This document shows, piece by piece, positions 11,618 through 23,179 of a stretch of 64,000 bases of DNA (position 1 is its first letter; every line of letters begins with the position of its first letter). The notes beneath the pieces were generated by a model. The model was given only the letters and a program-made list of their open reading frames with translations. It was not told the DNA's origin and did no database searches. Both the position numbers and the translations under genes were made by a program. Source of the DNA: Pardosa pseudoannulata (lineage: Eukaryota > Arthropoda > Arachnida > Araneae > Lycosidae); contig CM063504.1 in the NCBI GenBank assembly GCA_032207245.1, positions 78,265,278-78,329,277 on the forward strand, in the 5' to 3' direction.

Positions 11618-12890
11618 CTTGGATCCTGACATTAACACAATTTGCTCGTATTAAATGTTAATATATTTAATTTTTGTATAATTAATTTTCATTGCTATTA
11701 TATTTAGTTTTTGCTTAAGTTAAATTTACTCTTTTGATCAGATGCAACAGATTATTCTTGTATCAAACATTAGATTTGTTAAATTAAAATAAAATGTGAA
11801 GATGACAAAGGTATATTTCTATCCAAAATGGTTTTACCTTCCTTAAAGATATTTGTTTAAAATCATTTACAATAATGCTGCATAGAGATGCAATCCTATT
11901 GTTCACCATAGCTGGGTAAACATCGAACATCGGAACATCGGATTGTAAGAACATCGGATTGTAATTCCAACAGGCCCTGGTTCGACTCCCGTACAGTGAA
12001 CTTTATCTAAAGACTGGAATTTTAATTAAAAATAACGTTATTTATTATTTGTCTAAAATCTGGATGATTCCAAAACCTTCTTTGTTGTTGGAATTAGATG
12101 TTTCTCGATTATTCTGTTTGAATATAAAAGCTGTGGTGTATATTTTTCTCTTAAAATAATTTAAAAACCAATGCAAGTAAATGTCGTCATATAAATACCG
12201 TTTCCTTAAATTTCATTTAAAAAAATTAAAATACAATGTATTTTACTTTTCTTGAAATTACGTTGTTTTGTTTTCGAAATCATATACAGTATTAATTTAA
12301 TAAAAAATATCAATTTTAAAATTAATGTAAACTTCATTTATAATCCTTAGTTACCCAAAATGAAGATTGGCCACGAAACTGCTAGCATAATTATGAAACT
12401 ACCCTTTTTAATGGATAACAATAAAAATATAGATTAATTAAAACAGAAGAATTTAAAATTATATTTTATTTTCAAGATTCTTATAAATTTACGAGATTTA
12501 AAGATTTCTACTAAACACAAAAGTGCAATTTTTTACGTATAAGTATATTTCTGTTTTAATCACTTAATTATAATTTCATTCTACTCCTTAATTCCTTGAA
12601 AGAGTTTTTGAAACTTTTATGCTAGAAAGATTTTTGGATTAGTAATTAATTATATAGAATGTAGTTTCGAGGTCAGATTTTTCTGCTTTATTATTACATA
12701 AATATATGTTTTGAATATTTTTGGACATTACTTTCTCAATAGGTTGAGTAGTTAATTTATAAGAATTATATTTATGTTTGCAGTTTCAGTTTTCTTGAAA
12801 TATTTGATTCTTTGTAAATCTAAATGGGTTATTTAAAATCTAAATAAACTCAAAATTCAAAAAGTTAAACAGAAGAATTTTAAACGTATA
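11618..12890. other. Duplicated AT-rich spacer between piggyBac element and MITE
   Basis: Apart from the tRNA-like fragment, nothing recognised. The partner at 16155-17415 is nearly identical. Confidence 0.6.
11905..12002 (+). repeat. Diverged tRNA-like fragment (copy A)
   Basis: A B-box-like TGGTTCGACTCCCGTACAGTG follows a degenerate A-box region (ACCATAGCTGGGTAAACATC). A 15-bp stretch, AACATCGGATTGTAA, is repeated in copy A but single in copy B (16440-16520). No foldable tRNA cloverleaf; probably an old SINE head. Confidence 0.5.
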
Positions 12891-12894
12891 TTAG

Positions 12895-13470
12895 CACATT
12901 ATATGCGGGACACGTACTAGTACGTTTTCTGACGATTTATACTTGAGAGTACGGGTACTAGTACGGGTTAGTGTAACAACATGGTTTGTTAATGGGTTCA
13001 AAAATAACGGTATATACAGGAAAACGAAGATGAATGATCTTGTCTACTACATAGACTCTGGAAAATTTTAGACAAATAAAAACTAGTTTTTACATTACTC
13101 GATGCGGAACCACAGAACGAGAAAGTTGAGTGAGTAAAAAAAATGAGTTTAGATTTAAAATTAACTTTTTATTTATCCTTGCGAAAATGAGTGAATTTAA
13201 CGAAGATAATTATGATAAAATATTCGCTGACGCATCATCAGATGTTTCGTGCAATGGTGACATCGTAAGTGAATATTTCTTGACTTTCGTTATTATTTAT
13301 ATATTTCATTTTATGTATTTGCTTATAAATTTCAATATAAAATACGAAAAGTTTTTTTAAAAACTTAAATAACTTTCTATATATTGATATTTAACTGAAT
13401 AACTAAATTTACACGCAAAACGCCCTCTCCCGGTACAATTCCGCTGCGAAATGTACCCTCGCACAATATG
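12895..13470 (+). mobile_element. 576-bp TTAA-flanked MITE with one coding exon (copy A)
   Basis: The left end is TTAG then CACATTATATGCGGGACACGTAC (12895 on); the right end is GTACCCTCGCACAATATG then TTAA (13471-13474). Read inward the ends match (CACATTRTRTGCGGG...GTAC), and TTAA is the piggyBac target. Subterminal palindromes ACGTACTAGTACGT (12911-12924) and GTACTAGTAC follow the left end. The copy at 17420-17995 has exactly the same length and a cleaner right end (TGTACCCGCACACAATGTG). Probably a deletion derivative of a piggyBac-like parent. Confidence 0.72.
13187..13264 (+). pseudogene. Stranded first exon inside MITE, with splice donor (copy A)
   Basis: ATG at 13187 begins 26 codons (MSEFNEDNYDKIFADASSDV... 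then SCNGDI), acidic and Ser/Asp-rich like the N-termini of piggyBac transposases, and ending exactly at a consensus donor GTAAGT (13265). No matching downstream exon lies before the element's end. An upstream in-frame ATG at 13130 is less likely because it lies in an A-rich leader. In copy B a one-base insertion shifts the frame. Assignment to piggyBac is inference from composition and from the element's ends. Confidence 0.5.
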
Positions 13471-14038
13471 TTAAGAATGTTTAGTAAACATTTTGCAGGA
13501 ATCTGTAAATATTTAAGTCACAACGAGCATGGTGAAAATTAACAAAAGCTTTCTAAAATATACATTTTCTAGAATTTTAATGGGATTTTAAGCAAAAGAC
13601 ACAATATGTTTAATGTAAGTATACTTTTATTTACAAGTGCTCAAATTTTCATAAATCTTTTCTAATATTCTCCTGAAATGTACCCGCACACAATGTGTTA
13701 AGAATGTTTAGTAAACATTTTGTAAGCATCTGTAAATATTTAAGTCACAACGAGCATGGTGAAAATTAACAAAAGCTTTCTAAAATATAATTTTTTTAGA
13801 ATTCTTATGGTATTTTAAGTAAAAGACTCAATATGTTTAATGTAAGTATACTTTTATTTACAAGTGCTCAAATTTTCATAACTCTTTGTTAATATTCTCT
13901 TAGAATGTACCCGCACATAATGTGTTAAGAATGTTTAGTAAACATTTTGCAGGAATCTGTAAATATTTAAGTCACAACGAGCATGGTGAAAATTAATAAA
14001 AGCTTTCTAAAATATAAATTTTCTAGAATTTTTAATAG
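13441..14038. repeat. Minisatellite, ~227-bp unit, 2.6 copies (copy A)
   Basis: Units begin near 13447, 13676 and 13902 with GAAATGTACCC, then CGCACA..., GTTAAGAATGTTTAGTAAACA, ACAACGAGCATGGTGAAAAT and ATGTTTAATGTAAGTATA. The third unit is cut at 14038 by the duplication junction. Each unit starts with the MITE's right terminus plus TTAA. Confidence 0.9.
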
Positions 14039-14269
14039 TAGTATCATATTAGTATTTATTAAATTATTTCTTTCAGGTAGCAACATTAGTCGTAATAATT
14101 AATGCATAATACGTAGTTATATACATATATATAATATTGGTGAGCGTCGTGAGAGATGGAAGTAACCTGTATAGATCAGCATGCTTATGGTATGATAGGG
14201 CATTATTCTCAAGGGCTTCCACTAATTCTCTGTGACATTCCATCTCATTTCTCCCTAAGAGAACGGATA

Positions 14270-14273
<4 letters not shown>

Positions 14274-14342
<69 letters not shown>
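14274..14342. repeat. (TA)n microsatellite
   Basis: TA run in copy B, counterpart of 9277-9335. Confidence 0.95.
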
Positions 14343-14344
<2 letters not shown>

Positions 14345-15013
14345 TTGTGTGTGTGTTGTATGTTATTTTACATATGGTAATATGCAAATATAATATGATA
14401 TAAGTAGTACATACACCAATCATTTTGAGAGTCGTAGAGTCTCAATCTGCCTATTGTTCATACTTAAAAATCATGAACTTATTTTGCTGTAAGGAGGGGA
14501 CGAAATTGGCATCCAGTTATTATTGAAAATTAAATTGATGAAAGAAGATTGATTTTATATCAGCTTCTTGCATATTTTAACCAGACAGAAAAATTAAGTT
14601 TATTGTCACAGTAATCTTCACAATATTATTTTGTTCTCTTGTGCTATATCACAATATTACAATCTACAGTATAAAATCTAAGTCTATGGGTCCACTTGTC
14701 TACTTTTTAAAATGATCTTTAAAATATTGTCAATTTATATCATATTCGGTTTTTATTTTCTATTATGAAATAACAAGGATGAAATCTTGCAACAGTAAAA
14801 AAAAATACCAAATCTAATAAGAATATCATCACTTAGAAACGGTGAAGCAATCCTGTCAATTACATTAATCAACTCACAAAATAAACAATGATATAATTAG
14901 GCAATTTAAAAACAAATAAAACATTTCAAGTTTGCATAATTTATAAGGGTTTTTGAGAAATTAAGTGTCTAGAATTTTTCGACCATTATCAAGGGTTTAG
15001 CATGCTCTCTTAA

Positions 15014-16150
15014 CCCTCTCGCTGCGTATTTATTTTGTCAAAATAGATTCAAAAATTGCGTATATTTCAAATATATATACATTTTAGAGTTAAAATGTAC
15101 AAAAAATTTTTAAAAGATATTTTTTTAAATATAGAATTAGGTCCTAGAAAAAAGGTGTTTAGAAATATGAAATTGTAGAATAATGATATAAAAGCTTAAT
15201 TTTGAAAATTAATCTTGGTTAAAGTATCATTTATTTTATAAAATACAAAAGCAAAACGTATATACTAATTAAAAAATGCAAAATACTTACAAAACATTGA
15301 TTAGAAATGAAGTCTTGTATGATAAATTTCGAAACAAGGCTCGGTGCAAAGTCCTACCTTGCAATCCTTGCACCAAATTCGCGTTTCTTTTCGAATTTTT
15401 TGTTCCACCTTCAGTTTTTTAAAAAACAGACAGCACACTATCTACGAGGCTCTTTCTTGATGGGATTTGGGTGTATATGACTAGCGAAGTGTCGAGCAGT
15501 TAGTCTCATGGGTCTACTACTCTCATGTACTGTTGGTCTTTTTTACTATTATTTCCAACATAACCTCGTCAAAATAAAGTTCAAAATAGTCCAAAACAGT
15601 TGCATGTTTTGCCATAGTAGAATTTAGTCCGGGATTTCCAAGGAAAGGAAATGAAACAGGAGCTGGTGGAATATTTTGCATATCAATTTTGCACCACTGT
15701 CGAACATTTTAAATAGAAAATAAATTTTCAGATTCATCCCTATCCGCAGAGGAATCCGAGAAATTCTCATCAGTTTCGCTATAACTATCTTCAATATACC
15801 TGAAATAAGAGTCAGAAGTGCTACCAGTGGAGGAAATATCGTCAGGAGTATAGATTATATCACTCGCGAAACGCTTCCTGACAGACATCTTTCAGCTATG
15901 AACAGCGCACTCAAAATGCTACAAAAAAGTCTTCTATATTTTGCAGAAATATTCAAAATTGAAGCCATCTGATAGTTTATATCTAAATAAACTATTAAAA
16001 ATCACAGTAAAGCCAAAATGAAAGAATAAACGGGAAAGAAATGCACAGTTAAATAAACTGCTAAAATGCATGCCCGCGGAAATCGCGGGTTGCCCAAATT
16101 TTGCTACATCTATGTTGCCCGTGGAAATCGCGGGGTGCCCAGCGAGAGGG
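15014..16150 (-). mobile_element. piggyBac-like element, internally deleted, copy B (no LINE insert)
   Basis: TTAA at 15010-15013 and 16151-16154; CCCTCTCGCTGCG at the left and CCCAGCGAGAGGG at the right, one mismatch in the inverted repeat. Length is ~1.14 kb. This is the uninterrupted form of the element at 10005-11613, and it gives the empty site for the LINE. Confidence 0.93.
15301..15898 (-). pseudogene. piggyBac transposase, N- and C-terminus joined (copy B)
   Basis: ATG at 15898 begins MSVRKRFASDIIYTPDDI, with a stop after ~59 codons. The sequence then continues with WCKIDMQNIPPAPVSFPFLG, DYFELYFDEVMLEIIV and KKTNST, the conserved start of DDE_Tnp_1_7. Soon after come RHFASHIHPNPIKKEPRR, CAVC, IWCKDCKVGLC and CFEIYHTRLHF, the complete spacing of the C-terminal zinc-binding domain. 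The catalytic core is deleted between the KKTNST segment and the RHF segment. A stop, an R-to-stop change before CAVC and a frameshift break the frame. Confidence 0.85.
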
Positions 16151-17419
16151 TTAACTTGGATCCTGACATTAACACAATTTGCTCGTATGAAATGTTAATA
16201 TATTTAATTTTTGTATAATTAATTTTCATAGATATTATATTTAGATTTTGCTTAAGTGAAATTTACTCTTTTGAACAGATGTGACAGATTATTCTTGTAT
16301 CAAACATTAGATTTGTTAAATTAAAATAAAATGTGAAGATGACAAAGGTATATTTCTATCCAAAATGGTTTTACCTTCCTTAAAGATATTTGTTTAAAAT
16401 CATTTACAATAATGCTGCATAGAGATGCAATCCTATTGTTCACCATAGCTGGGTGAACATCGAACATCGGAACATCGGATTGTAATTCCAACAGGCCTGG
16501 TTCGACTCCCGTACAGTGAACTTTATCTAAAGACTGGAATTTTAATTTAAAATCACGTTATTTATTATTTGTCTAAAATCTGGATTATTCCAAAACCTTC
16601 TTTGTTGTTGGAATTAGATGTTTCTCGATTATTCTGTTTGAATATAAAAGCTGTGGTGTATATTTTTCTCTTAAAATAATTTAAAAACCAATGCAAGTAA
16701 ATGTCGTCATATAAATACCGTTTCCTTAAATTTCATTTAAAAAAATTAAAATACAATGTATTTTACTTTTCTTGAAATTACGTTGTTTTGTTTCGAAATT
16801 ATATACAATATTCATTTAATAAAAAAAATAATATCAATTTTAAAATTAATATAAACTTCATTTATAATCCTTAGTTACCCAGAATGAAGATTAGCTACGA
16901 AACTGCTAGCATAATTATGAAACTACCCTTTTTAATGGATAACAATAAAAATATAGATTAATTAAAACAGAAGAATTTAAAATTATATTTTATTTTCAAG
17001 ATTCTTATAAATTTACGAGATTTAAAGATTTCTACTGAACACAAAAGTGCAATTTTTTTTATGTATGAGTATATTTCTGTTTTAATCACTTAATTATAAT
17101 TTCATTCTACTCCTTAATTCTTTGAAAGAGTTTTTGAAACTTTTATGCTAGAAAGATTTTTGGATTAGTAATTAATTATATAGAATGTAGTTTCGAGGTC
17201 AGATTTTTCTGCTTTATTATTACATAAATATATGTTTTGAATATTTTTGGACATTACTTTCTCAATAGGTTGAGTAGTTAATTTATAAGAAACTATATTT
17301 ATGTTTGCAGTTTCAGTTTTCTTGAAATATTTGATTCTTTGTAAATCTAAAGGTTATTTAAAATCTAAATAAACTCAAAATTCAAAAAATTAAACAGAAG
17401 AATTTTAAACGTATATTAG

Positions 17420-17995
17420 CACATTATATGCGGGACACGTACTAGTACGTTTTCTGACGATTTATACTTGAGAGTACGGGTACTAGTACGGGTTAGTGTA
17501 ACAACATGGTTTGTTAATGGGTTCAAAAATAACGGTATATACAGGAAAACGAAGATGAATGATCTTGTCTACTACATAGACTCTGGAAAATTTTAGACAA
17601 ATAAAAACTAGTTTTTACATTACTCGATGCGGAACCACAGAACGAGAAAGTTGAGTGAGTAAAAAAAATGAGTTTAGATTTAAAATTAACTTTTTATTTA
17701 TCCTTGCGAAAATGAGTGAATTTAACGAAGATAATTATGATAAAATATTCGCTGAACGCATCATCAGATGTTTCGTGCAATGGTGACATCGTAAGTGAAT
17801 ATTTCTTGACTTTCGTTATTATTTATATATTTCATTTTATATATTTGTTTATATATTTCAATATAAAATACGAAAAGTTGGTTAAAAAATTAAATAATTT
17901 TCTATCTATTAAAATTTAACTGAATAACTAAATTTACACGCAAAACACCCTCTCTCGGTACAATTCCGCTGCGAAATGTACCCGCACACAATGTG
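17420..17995 (+). mobile_element. 576-bp TTAA-flanked MITE (copy B)
   Basis: CACATTATATGCGGGACACG at the left after TTAG; TACCCGCACACAATGTG then TTAA (17996-17999) at the right. Same length as the copy at 12895. Its exon (ATG at 17712, donor GTAAGT at 17791) has an extra A in GCTGAACGCATC that breaks the frame. Confidence 0.72.
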
Positions 17996-18655
17996 TTAAG
18001 AATGTTTAGTAAACATTTTGCAGGAATCTGTAAATATTTGAGTCACAACGAGCATGGTGAAAATTAACAAAAGCTTTCTAAAATATAAATTTTCTAGAAT
18101 TTTTATGGGATTTTAAGTAAAAGATACAATATGTTTAATGTAAGTATACTTTTATTTACAAGTGCTCAAATTTTCATAACTCTTTGTTAATATTCTCCTG
18201 AAATGTACCCGCACACAATGTGTTAAGAATGTTTAGTAAACATTTTGTAGGAATCTGTAAATATTTAAGGCACAACGAGAATTGTGAGAATTAACAAAAG
18301 CTTTCTAAGATATAAATTTTCTAGAATTTTTATTGGATTTTAAGCAAAAGACTCAATATGTTTAATGTAAGTATAATTTTATTTACAAATGCTAAAATTT
18401 TTATAACTCTTTGTTAATATTCTCCTGAAATGTACCCGCACACAATGTGTTAAGAATGTTTAGTAAACATTTTGTAGGAATCTGTAAATATTTGAGTCAC
18501 AACGAACATGGTGAAAATTAACAAAAGCTTTCGAAAATATAAATTTTCTACAATTTTTATGGGATTTTAAGCAAAAGACACAATATGTTTAAGGTAAGTA
18601 TACTTTTATGTACATGCGCTCAAATTTTCATAATTCTTTGTTAATATTCTCTTTA
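17960..18655. repeat. Minisatellite, ~226-bp unit, three copies (copy B)
   Basis: Units start near 17976, 18203 and 18428 with GAAATGTACCCGCACACAATG then TGTTAAGAATGTTTAG. The last unit decays into unique sequence near 18650. Confidence 0.9.
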
Positions 18656-19732
18656 AATATCTCGTAATGTGCACCATAGACTCAAAATATTTTAATAGCA
18701 GCGAGACAAAATTTGTATCACTGACTCCTTTCGAAAGGAAAATAAATAAACAGATTTTTATGTTCTGAACAATCTGTGCCGTTCTATTGGAAAATAACAC
18801 TATTTGCTAATTACATAAAATCTGACCCATTTGAATAAAACAGAAACGATTCTTTTTCATACATTCGCTTAGTTAAACTCATTTGTTATGTATACAGCTA
18901 CATTCCTTTTCAACTGTTTCATCCTAAAAAGAACACAAAAAAAACAAACTTTCCGTAAGAATGGAAACTGCTCTAGAAAAAAACCTTTTAACTGCCGTAA
19001 AAAAATTATGACAGCCATTTGAATGAAATCGATGCTTTTATTTACAGAATTTATGCATTTTTGCGTATTGATAAAATTGCACTAAATGCAATTTCTTTTG
19101 TATTTATTTAGATAAAGAAGATAGCCTACGAAAAAGGGAACACTTTAAGCACTTAAGGCGTTTTTATATGGCAGATTTATAAAGTAGAGCAAAATTAGCC
19201 TCCCTAAGAAGAGTTATTTGTTGATTAATCTAGATCTTGTTCTTATTTGTAACAAAAACTATAGATTGAAATGGAAGTGAAATAAATAAATATTAAAACA
19301 TATGCAGAATATAAAAAGAATGGAATGAGCTAACAAATTTTAGTTTTGAATTACACTTTACCTTTTAAATTTCATTAATGTTTGATATTTATAGATGTAA
19401 TTCATATTTGCTTATCTAAATATACAAGTACTGTATTTGCTTATCTAAATGTACTAGAAACACGAGTCTAATTTTTATTAAATATTTGTGACTTTCTTAA
19501 TTGGATTACAAAATAGCCAATTTGAGGTCATTTTTTAAATGTTAATACTAGTAATAAGTTGAGGAATGCACTTTGGTTTAGAGAACAAATTATTAAAAAC
19601 ATCTCTTTGTATTTCTTGTCTATTTAATTGATCTCATTTAAACGAAGCTATATATTTACAAAGGTATCAAATTTGTACTTCCTGCTTCAATTTCAAATGA
19701 GGAACTTGATAATGTATACTTATATACATATA
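18656..19732. other. AT-rich sequence, nothing recognised
   Basis: Chance frames only. The interval ends at the left inverted repeat of the pogo-like element. Confidence 0.5.
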
Positions 19733-20498
19733 CAGTAGAAAATCCTTTTAATGACCCCACGATACAACGACCCCTTCCTTAGAACGACCATCTTAAAATG
19801 TCTCAATTATTTTACCATAGGAATAATGTTAATTTTTAATCATTACAACGACCCCAAGCTTATTATTTTTCATTAGAACGACCGCTAATTTTAGTCCGCA
19901 GAACTCCTGAGCAAGTGAACTATTTCAAAATTATTGTACTGTGTGCAACTTCAAGAAACCTGTACTCCTCTCTTTTTGTTTACTTACAGTAGGGGAGGGG
20001 ACGTGACAAAAAGGGGAGAACTTAATCTTCAATTATCTTTTGGTGAGTTTGTTGCTGTAGACGAAACTTTACAGTGCTACGGAGAAAATTTGAACGAGGA
20101 CGATTTTGTTGCCCGTATTACCGGAAATGAAGAAATCTGCGATTCCGAACGACGGAGAAGAAATCATCCAGTCTTTTGAAAAAGTGAATGAAAAAAGCCT
20201 TTAATGTAATCAATGCCTTGCGTCCATCTTTTGAAGGACAATTTAATTCTGAAGATTTCCTTCAAAGTCTAACGGATAAGGAATCCAAATGAACTTGAAA
20301 CAGGCGTCAATCAAAGACTTTTTTTTAAATTCAGCAATGGAAATACAAATAAATAGAAGTGTTCTCTAGGTATGTAATATTGCATCATTTCTTTGCTCAA
20401 TATTTTCATTATTTTTTTCAATTCGTTACAACGACCTTTCGTTACAAAGACCATATGATGTTGGTCCCACAGGGGATTGTTATGCCGAGGTTCTACTA
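19733..20498 (+). mobile_element. pogo/Tigger-like element, deletion derivative
   Basis: The left end (TA)CAGTAGAAAATCC and the right end (CCGAGGTTCTACTA(TA)) are inverted repeats of the CAGTAGAACCTCG type found in Tigger elements. Several copies of a (T/A)ACAACGACC-like subterminal repeat lie just inside both ends (19770-19885, 20425-20450), facing inward. Only ~770 bp remain against more than 2 kb for full elements. Flanking TA dinucleotides fit the superfamily's target. Confidence 0.8.
20025..20330 (+). pseudogene. Tigger transposase C-terminal remnant
   Basis: Between the ends are Asp/Glu-rich frames: FVAVDETLQCYGE, LNEDDFVARITGNEE, then after a frame change an EEIIQSFEKVNEKS-like stretch and FEGQFNSEDFLQSLTDKES. 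This fits the acidic C-terminal tail after the DDE domain in Tigger-type transposases. DNA-binding and catalytic domains are missing, and at least two frameshifts are present. Confidence 0.6.
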
Positions 20499-21264
20499 TA
20501 ACTAAATTTTAAATTGAATTTCTATATCTTTGCTTTTTTAGTATATATTTGAATTTCCTATGTGTAACAAATAACATGTGATATAAAAATATTTTTGATA
20601 CGTTTAAATTGTTTCAATTATCATAAATATTTAATCATTAGATATTTGGAATTACTCGTCTTTTGTAGTTAAAATAATAATCATTTAATGCTGAAAAAAT
20701 TTAATGAGCAGTAAATTATATTTTTAAATCAAAGAGCTTTTATTACATTCCTTATATTGATTTAAAATAAATTATTTTAAAATATAGCTCATAGTATTTG
20801 AATGAAATTATTGAGGTAATTTTAACTATGTAAGACCAAAATTAAATGAACGAAACCCTGTATATTTTTCTTTTAGAGAAAAAAATTGACTTACTGGGAA
20901 GATTTCTAGTGAAAACATTGATATGGAAGTAGAATAGCTCTTAAGTTTACAGTTTTATCCTTTTGTTTAGGAAGAAAATAATTTCAAAAGTACTGAAAAT
21001 ATTTATTCGCATAGTATAGAGTGTTATTGTAGAAAATAAAAGGAAATTCTTCGTTGCAACTATAAAAAACATTCAATAGCAAAAGCAATGAAAATATTTT
21101 TTTAAAAATTACCTATAAGATTGTTCAGAAGTATTAATTTTTCAACGTTTAAATAGACTGAAATCAAAATAGTTAATAGAAATCTTTAGATCGTTTAAAA
21201 TACATAACTAAACATTTTCAACCAATTCCGAATATAATTTATCAAGTGTAAGTTTTTAAGGGAA
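20499..21264. other. AT-rich sequence, nothing recognised
   Basis: No supported feature. Confidence 0.5.
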
Positions 21265-21407
21265 GCCCTGTGACGTTGGGGTAGAGCTTCGCGCTCCCGC
21301 AACACAGGTCCGAGGTTCGATCCCCGGACTGGGCAAAGTTGACTCAGCCTTTCATCCCTTCAGTGGGTAGAGAAACTGAGGATCAAGCATGCTTGAGAAC
21401 TAAACGT
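21265..21407 (+). mobile_element. tRNA-derived SINE (family 2)
   Basis: tRNA-like head: GTTGGGGTAGAGCTTCGCGC, then GGTTCGATCCCCGG (B box) and a GCCC/GGGC acceptor-like pair. The body GTTGACTCAGCCTTTCATCC, then CTTCAGTGGGTAG and AAGCATGCTTGAGAACTAAA, is a pattern I recognise from tRNA-derived SINEs of invertebrates. A single copy in this window; target duplication not clear. Confidence 0.72.
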
Positions 21408-22330
21408 AAGAAATGTAATAAAAATATCACATTATTCAAGTGTAGATAAATAATAGAAATTACAAATACCATTAGCTTCTTTTACCGTTTAGTAAGATAA
21501 TTTCACCGATTTATAAACTTATTTTAAGTTTATGATTCTTTGCATCTAAAATCATTATTAGTTAAAACCTTCATTAAAGATAAAAGATGATAACGTTCTA
21601 TATAAAATATAATCTCAAAAATGACTTTTCTACGTACATTGATCTTGGCATTGTACTGCTTGTAGTACTAGTATAGTTTATTGTTATTTCTTTCTATTGA
21701 ATTTTTGATATAAGAAAGTAGGAAATGTAATAAAAGTGCCCCATTATTCAAGTATATGATTAATAATAGAAATTACAAATTTCATTATCTTTATTAGTTA
21801 AAACCTTCATTAAAGATAAAAGATGATAACGTTCTATATAAAATATAATCTCAAAAATGACTTTTCTACGTACATTGATCTTGGCATTGTACTGCTTGTA
21901 GTACTAGTATAGTTTATTGTTATTTCTTTCTATTGAATTTTTGATATAAGAAAGTAGGAAATGTAATAAAAGTGCCCCATTATTCAAGTATATGATTAAT
22001 AATAGAAATTACAAATTTCATTATCTTCTTTTACCGTTTAATAAGATAATTTACATGATTTATAAACTTAATTAAAGTATATGATTCTTTGCATCTAGAA
22101 TTTTTATTAGTTAAAACCTTCATTAAAGATAAATATGATAACGAACTATATAAAACATTAATCTCAACAATTATTTTTCTACATATATTAATGTTGGTAT
22201 TGTACTGCTGCTAGTACTAGTATATTTAATTAATATTTTCTAATGAAAAAGCATATTGTATTAATAAACTTTTTGTCATCAGAAGGTGAGTATTGTAATG
22301 AAAAATGTCAGATTACTCGTGCATATGATA
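21408..22330. repeat. Tandem repeat with a recently duplicated 236-bp unit
   Basis: TTATTAGTTAAAACCTTCAT recurs at 21555, 21791 and 22104, along with TACTAGTATA and AATAGAAATTACAAAT blocks. The first two units are almost identical over 236 bp; the outer copies (21410-21550, 22104-22330) are more diverged and longer. Confidence 0.9.
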
Positions 22331-23177
22331 AATAACAGAAATTACAAACAATAGTTTTAATTCAGCAGAACGTTAACACAATACCACTACAAAGTGATGT
22401 ATCTGAATAATCACATATTACTGTTTAACATATGGAAATATTAGAATTTGATTTTTAAACCAATGAATACAAATGCAGTGTTTATCAAATTTTCTATTTA
22501 TAGTTCAATTTCAGTCGATTACAGTGATTTGCAAATTCAAACTAATTTTCTTTCCATTCAAAAATAACCATATTAGTTTAATATTTTGAATGTCATTTTA
22601 GCTCAAATTCTTTGTTTCGTTATTTATCTTTAAGAATATTTGATGTCTGCTAGATGTCTTTTATATCTTTCTCATATTTAGAAGAATTATTGCTCTCAAA
22701 GAAATTCCATTTCCGTTTCTTAAAAATACGTCAACAAATTTTCGAACAATGGTAAAATTTTATTGCCTGGTACTAATGCGAGAATTTGACGTGAAAATCT
22801 GTATTTTTTCCCCTAATTTCTCTATCGGTATTGGTAGCGTTACTTACTAAGAGCATTTCAAATTGATGTCACGATTTCATACTTGAAAATGACTCCTGCT
22901 ATGACTTAAACGTGGTCAGGAATTCCAAAACATCGAATCGATAGCCTCACTTTACGCCAAAAGATTTCTCGTTCATTACATGGGAAAGAAAAATCTATTT
23001 TTGTAGAATTATAACTGATTAGAAAAAGAAATAATGACAACAAGTAAATGGGTATTGTATATAAATACATATATTGAGGGAAAGAGTAGGAAAGTTTTTC
23101 TAGTAAAATAACGAACTTAAGTAAAGATACTTTTATTAGCAAATATGTAGTTTGACCGATGTAATAACTGTCGTTTA
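22331..23177. other. AT-rich sequence, nothing recognised
   Basis: Chance frames only. Confidence 0.5.
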
Positions 23178-23179
23178 TA

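Larger units (their letters stand above)
14039..18655. repeat. Tandem duplication, copy B (~4.6 kb)
   Basis: Direct repeat of 9040-14038 without the LINE insert. The junction at 14039 joins minisatellite sequence (TTCTAGAATTTTTAATAG) to the interior of the palindrome's right arm (GTATCATATTAG). Its minisatellite runs on past the point where copy A was cut. Confidence 0.93.

Noticed and set aside
14073..14423. 116-codon minus-strand frame with a Tyr/Ile centre
   Set aside because: Spans the TA array of the duplication; the partner frame in copy A is not kept.
21265..21335. A functional tRNA gene (possible AAC anticodon)
   Set aside because: Stems are imperfect, and a SINE body follows directly.
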